DNA of 6,101 nt from an uncultured Acidimicrobiaceae bacterium (GTDB taxonomy: Bacteria > Actinomycetota > Acidimicrobiia > Acidimicrobiales > UBA8592), in contig CAJWET010000102.1 of the NCBI GenBank assembly GCA_913031515.1, positions 1 to 6,101 on the forward strand, read 5' to 3'. This document shows, in pieces, positions 5,857 through 6,101 of the stretch. How positions within the stretch are numbered: position 1 is the first letter of the stretch; the number at the start of each line of letters is the position of its first letter. The notes beneath the pieces were generated by a model. The model made no database searches and was not told the DNA's origin. It was given only the letters and a program-made list of their open reading frames with translations. The position numbers and the translations under genes were made by a program.

Positions 5857-6101
5857 GTGCATGACTTGGCGAATCAACCTACACCTTTTCTTATGGTCGA
5901 TTTACCGACGTTTGAATCCAACCTGTCAAAAATGTCAGAGGCTTTACCGGGTGTTTCTCTACGACCCCATGTAAAAGCCTTTAAATCAACAGCCATAGCA
6001 AAGCGTCTTTATGAAGCAGGCCATACAGCCTTCTGTTGCGCAACGGTCAAAGAGATGGAAGGTATGGCGGCTGCTGGACTCGGTGACGATCTCCTACTAG
6101 C
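5857..6101 (+). CDS. D-threonine aldolase/alanine racemase-like PLP enzyme, N-terminal part
   Basis: Only the first 81 residues are inside the window. They match the start of the fold-type III PLP-dependent family that includes D-threonine aldolase and D-serine dehydratase-like enzymes: TPFLMVDLPTFESNL at 9-23 (family pattern TPxLvvDlxxlexNi), LRPHVKAFKST at 35-45, FCCATVKEMEGMAAAGLGDD at 59-78. Lys40 in RPHVK is the expected Schiff-base lysine. The start is uncertain. ATG at 5893 would cut into the conserved TPxLxVD segment, so it is too late. GTG at 5857 or TTG at 5866 keep that segment, and an in-frame TGA at 5839-5841 bars anything much earlier. I prefer GTG 5857 because of the TANNNT box ahead of it. 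The true substrate cannot be told from this piece; actinobacterial members are often annotated as amino-acid deaminase/aldolase or alanine racemase. It sits 99 bp after pckA, and joint function is not implied. Confidence 0.8.
   Translation, partial: MHDLANQPTPFLMVDLPTFESNLSKMSEALPGVSLRPHVKAFKSTAIAKRLYEAGHTAFCCATVKEMEGMAAAGLGDDLLL

Overview
The window looks like an ordinary chromosomal segment from a bacterium of medium GC content (roughly 45-50 % by eye). It is most likely a member of the Actinomycetota. Three protein sequences point that way: the FakA-like protein has the RYEVMFFLE form of its middle domain, the small cold-shock-like protein has the MQGxIKSYDP form, and the C-terminal partial gene has the LRPHVKAFKST/GLGDDLLLA form of the D-threonine aldolase-like family. 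The assignment rests on remembered family patterns, not on a search. I see no phage, insertion sequence, CRISPR array, tRNA or rRNA.

Layout. The left part (1-3640) is a minus-strand pair: fakA (DAK2/fatty-acid-kinase-like, 1991-3640), then 104 bp, then recG (1-1886), whose C-terminus is cut off by the window edge. A divergent intergenic region of about 180 bp (3641-3823) holds an unusual fakA leader (a strong Shine-Dalgarno serving mini-ORFs, with an exact 11-bp tandem duplication) and a perfect 8-bp hairpin on the other gene's side. The right part is plus strand: a 75-residue degenerate cold-shock-domain protein (3824-4051), then after 35 bp pckA, an ATP-type phosphoenolpyruvate carboxykinase (4087-5757). 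After a 99-bp gap comes the start of a PLP-dependent D-threonine-aldolase/alanine-racemase-like enzyme (5857 to the edge).

Functionally, fakA-recG is a recurrent gene pairing in Gram-positive bacteria and carries no obvious joint pathway (lipid activation and DNA-fork repair). The cold-shock-like gene and pckA are close enough, each with a strong Shine-Dalgarno, to be one transcript, which would link a possible nucleic-acid-binding protein to gluconeogenesis. The downstream PLP enzyme has no visible Shine-Dalgarno but a TANNNT box seven bases ahead of a GTG, so it may be a leaderless gene of its own.

The most surprising non-gene signals are two long, exact inverted repeats inside coding sequence: a 26-bp perfect palindrome in fakA (3285-3310) and 13-bp arms around a 10-base loop in pckA (4385-4420). 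Neither is expected by chance in 6 kb. I found no convincing wholly new system; these repeats and the fakA leader are the best leads.
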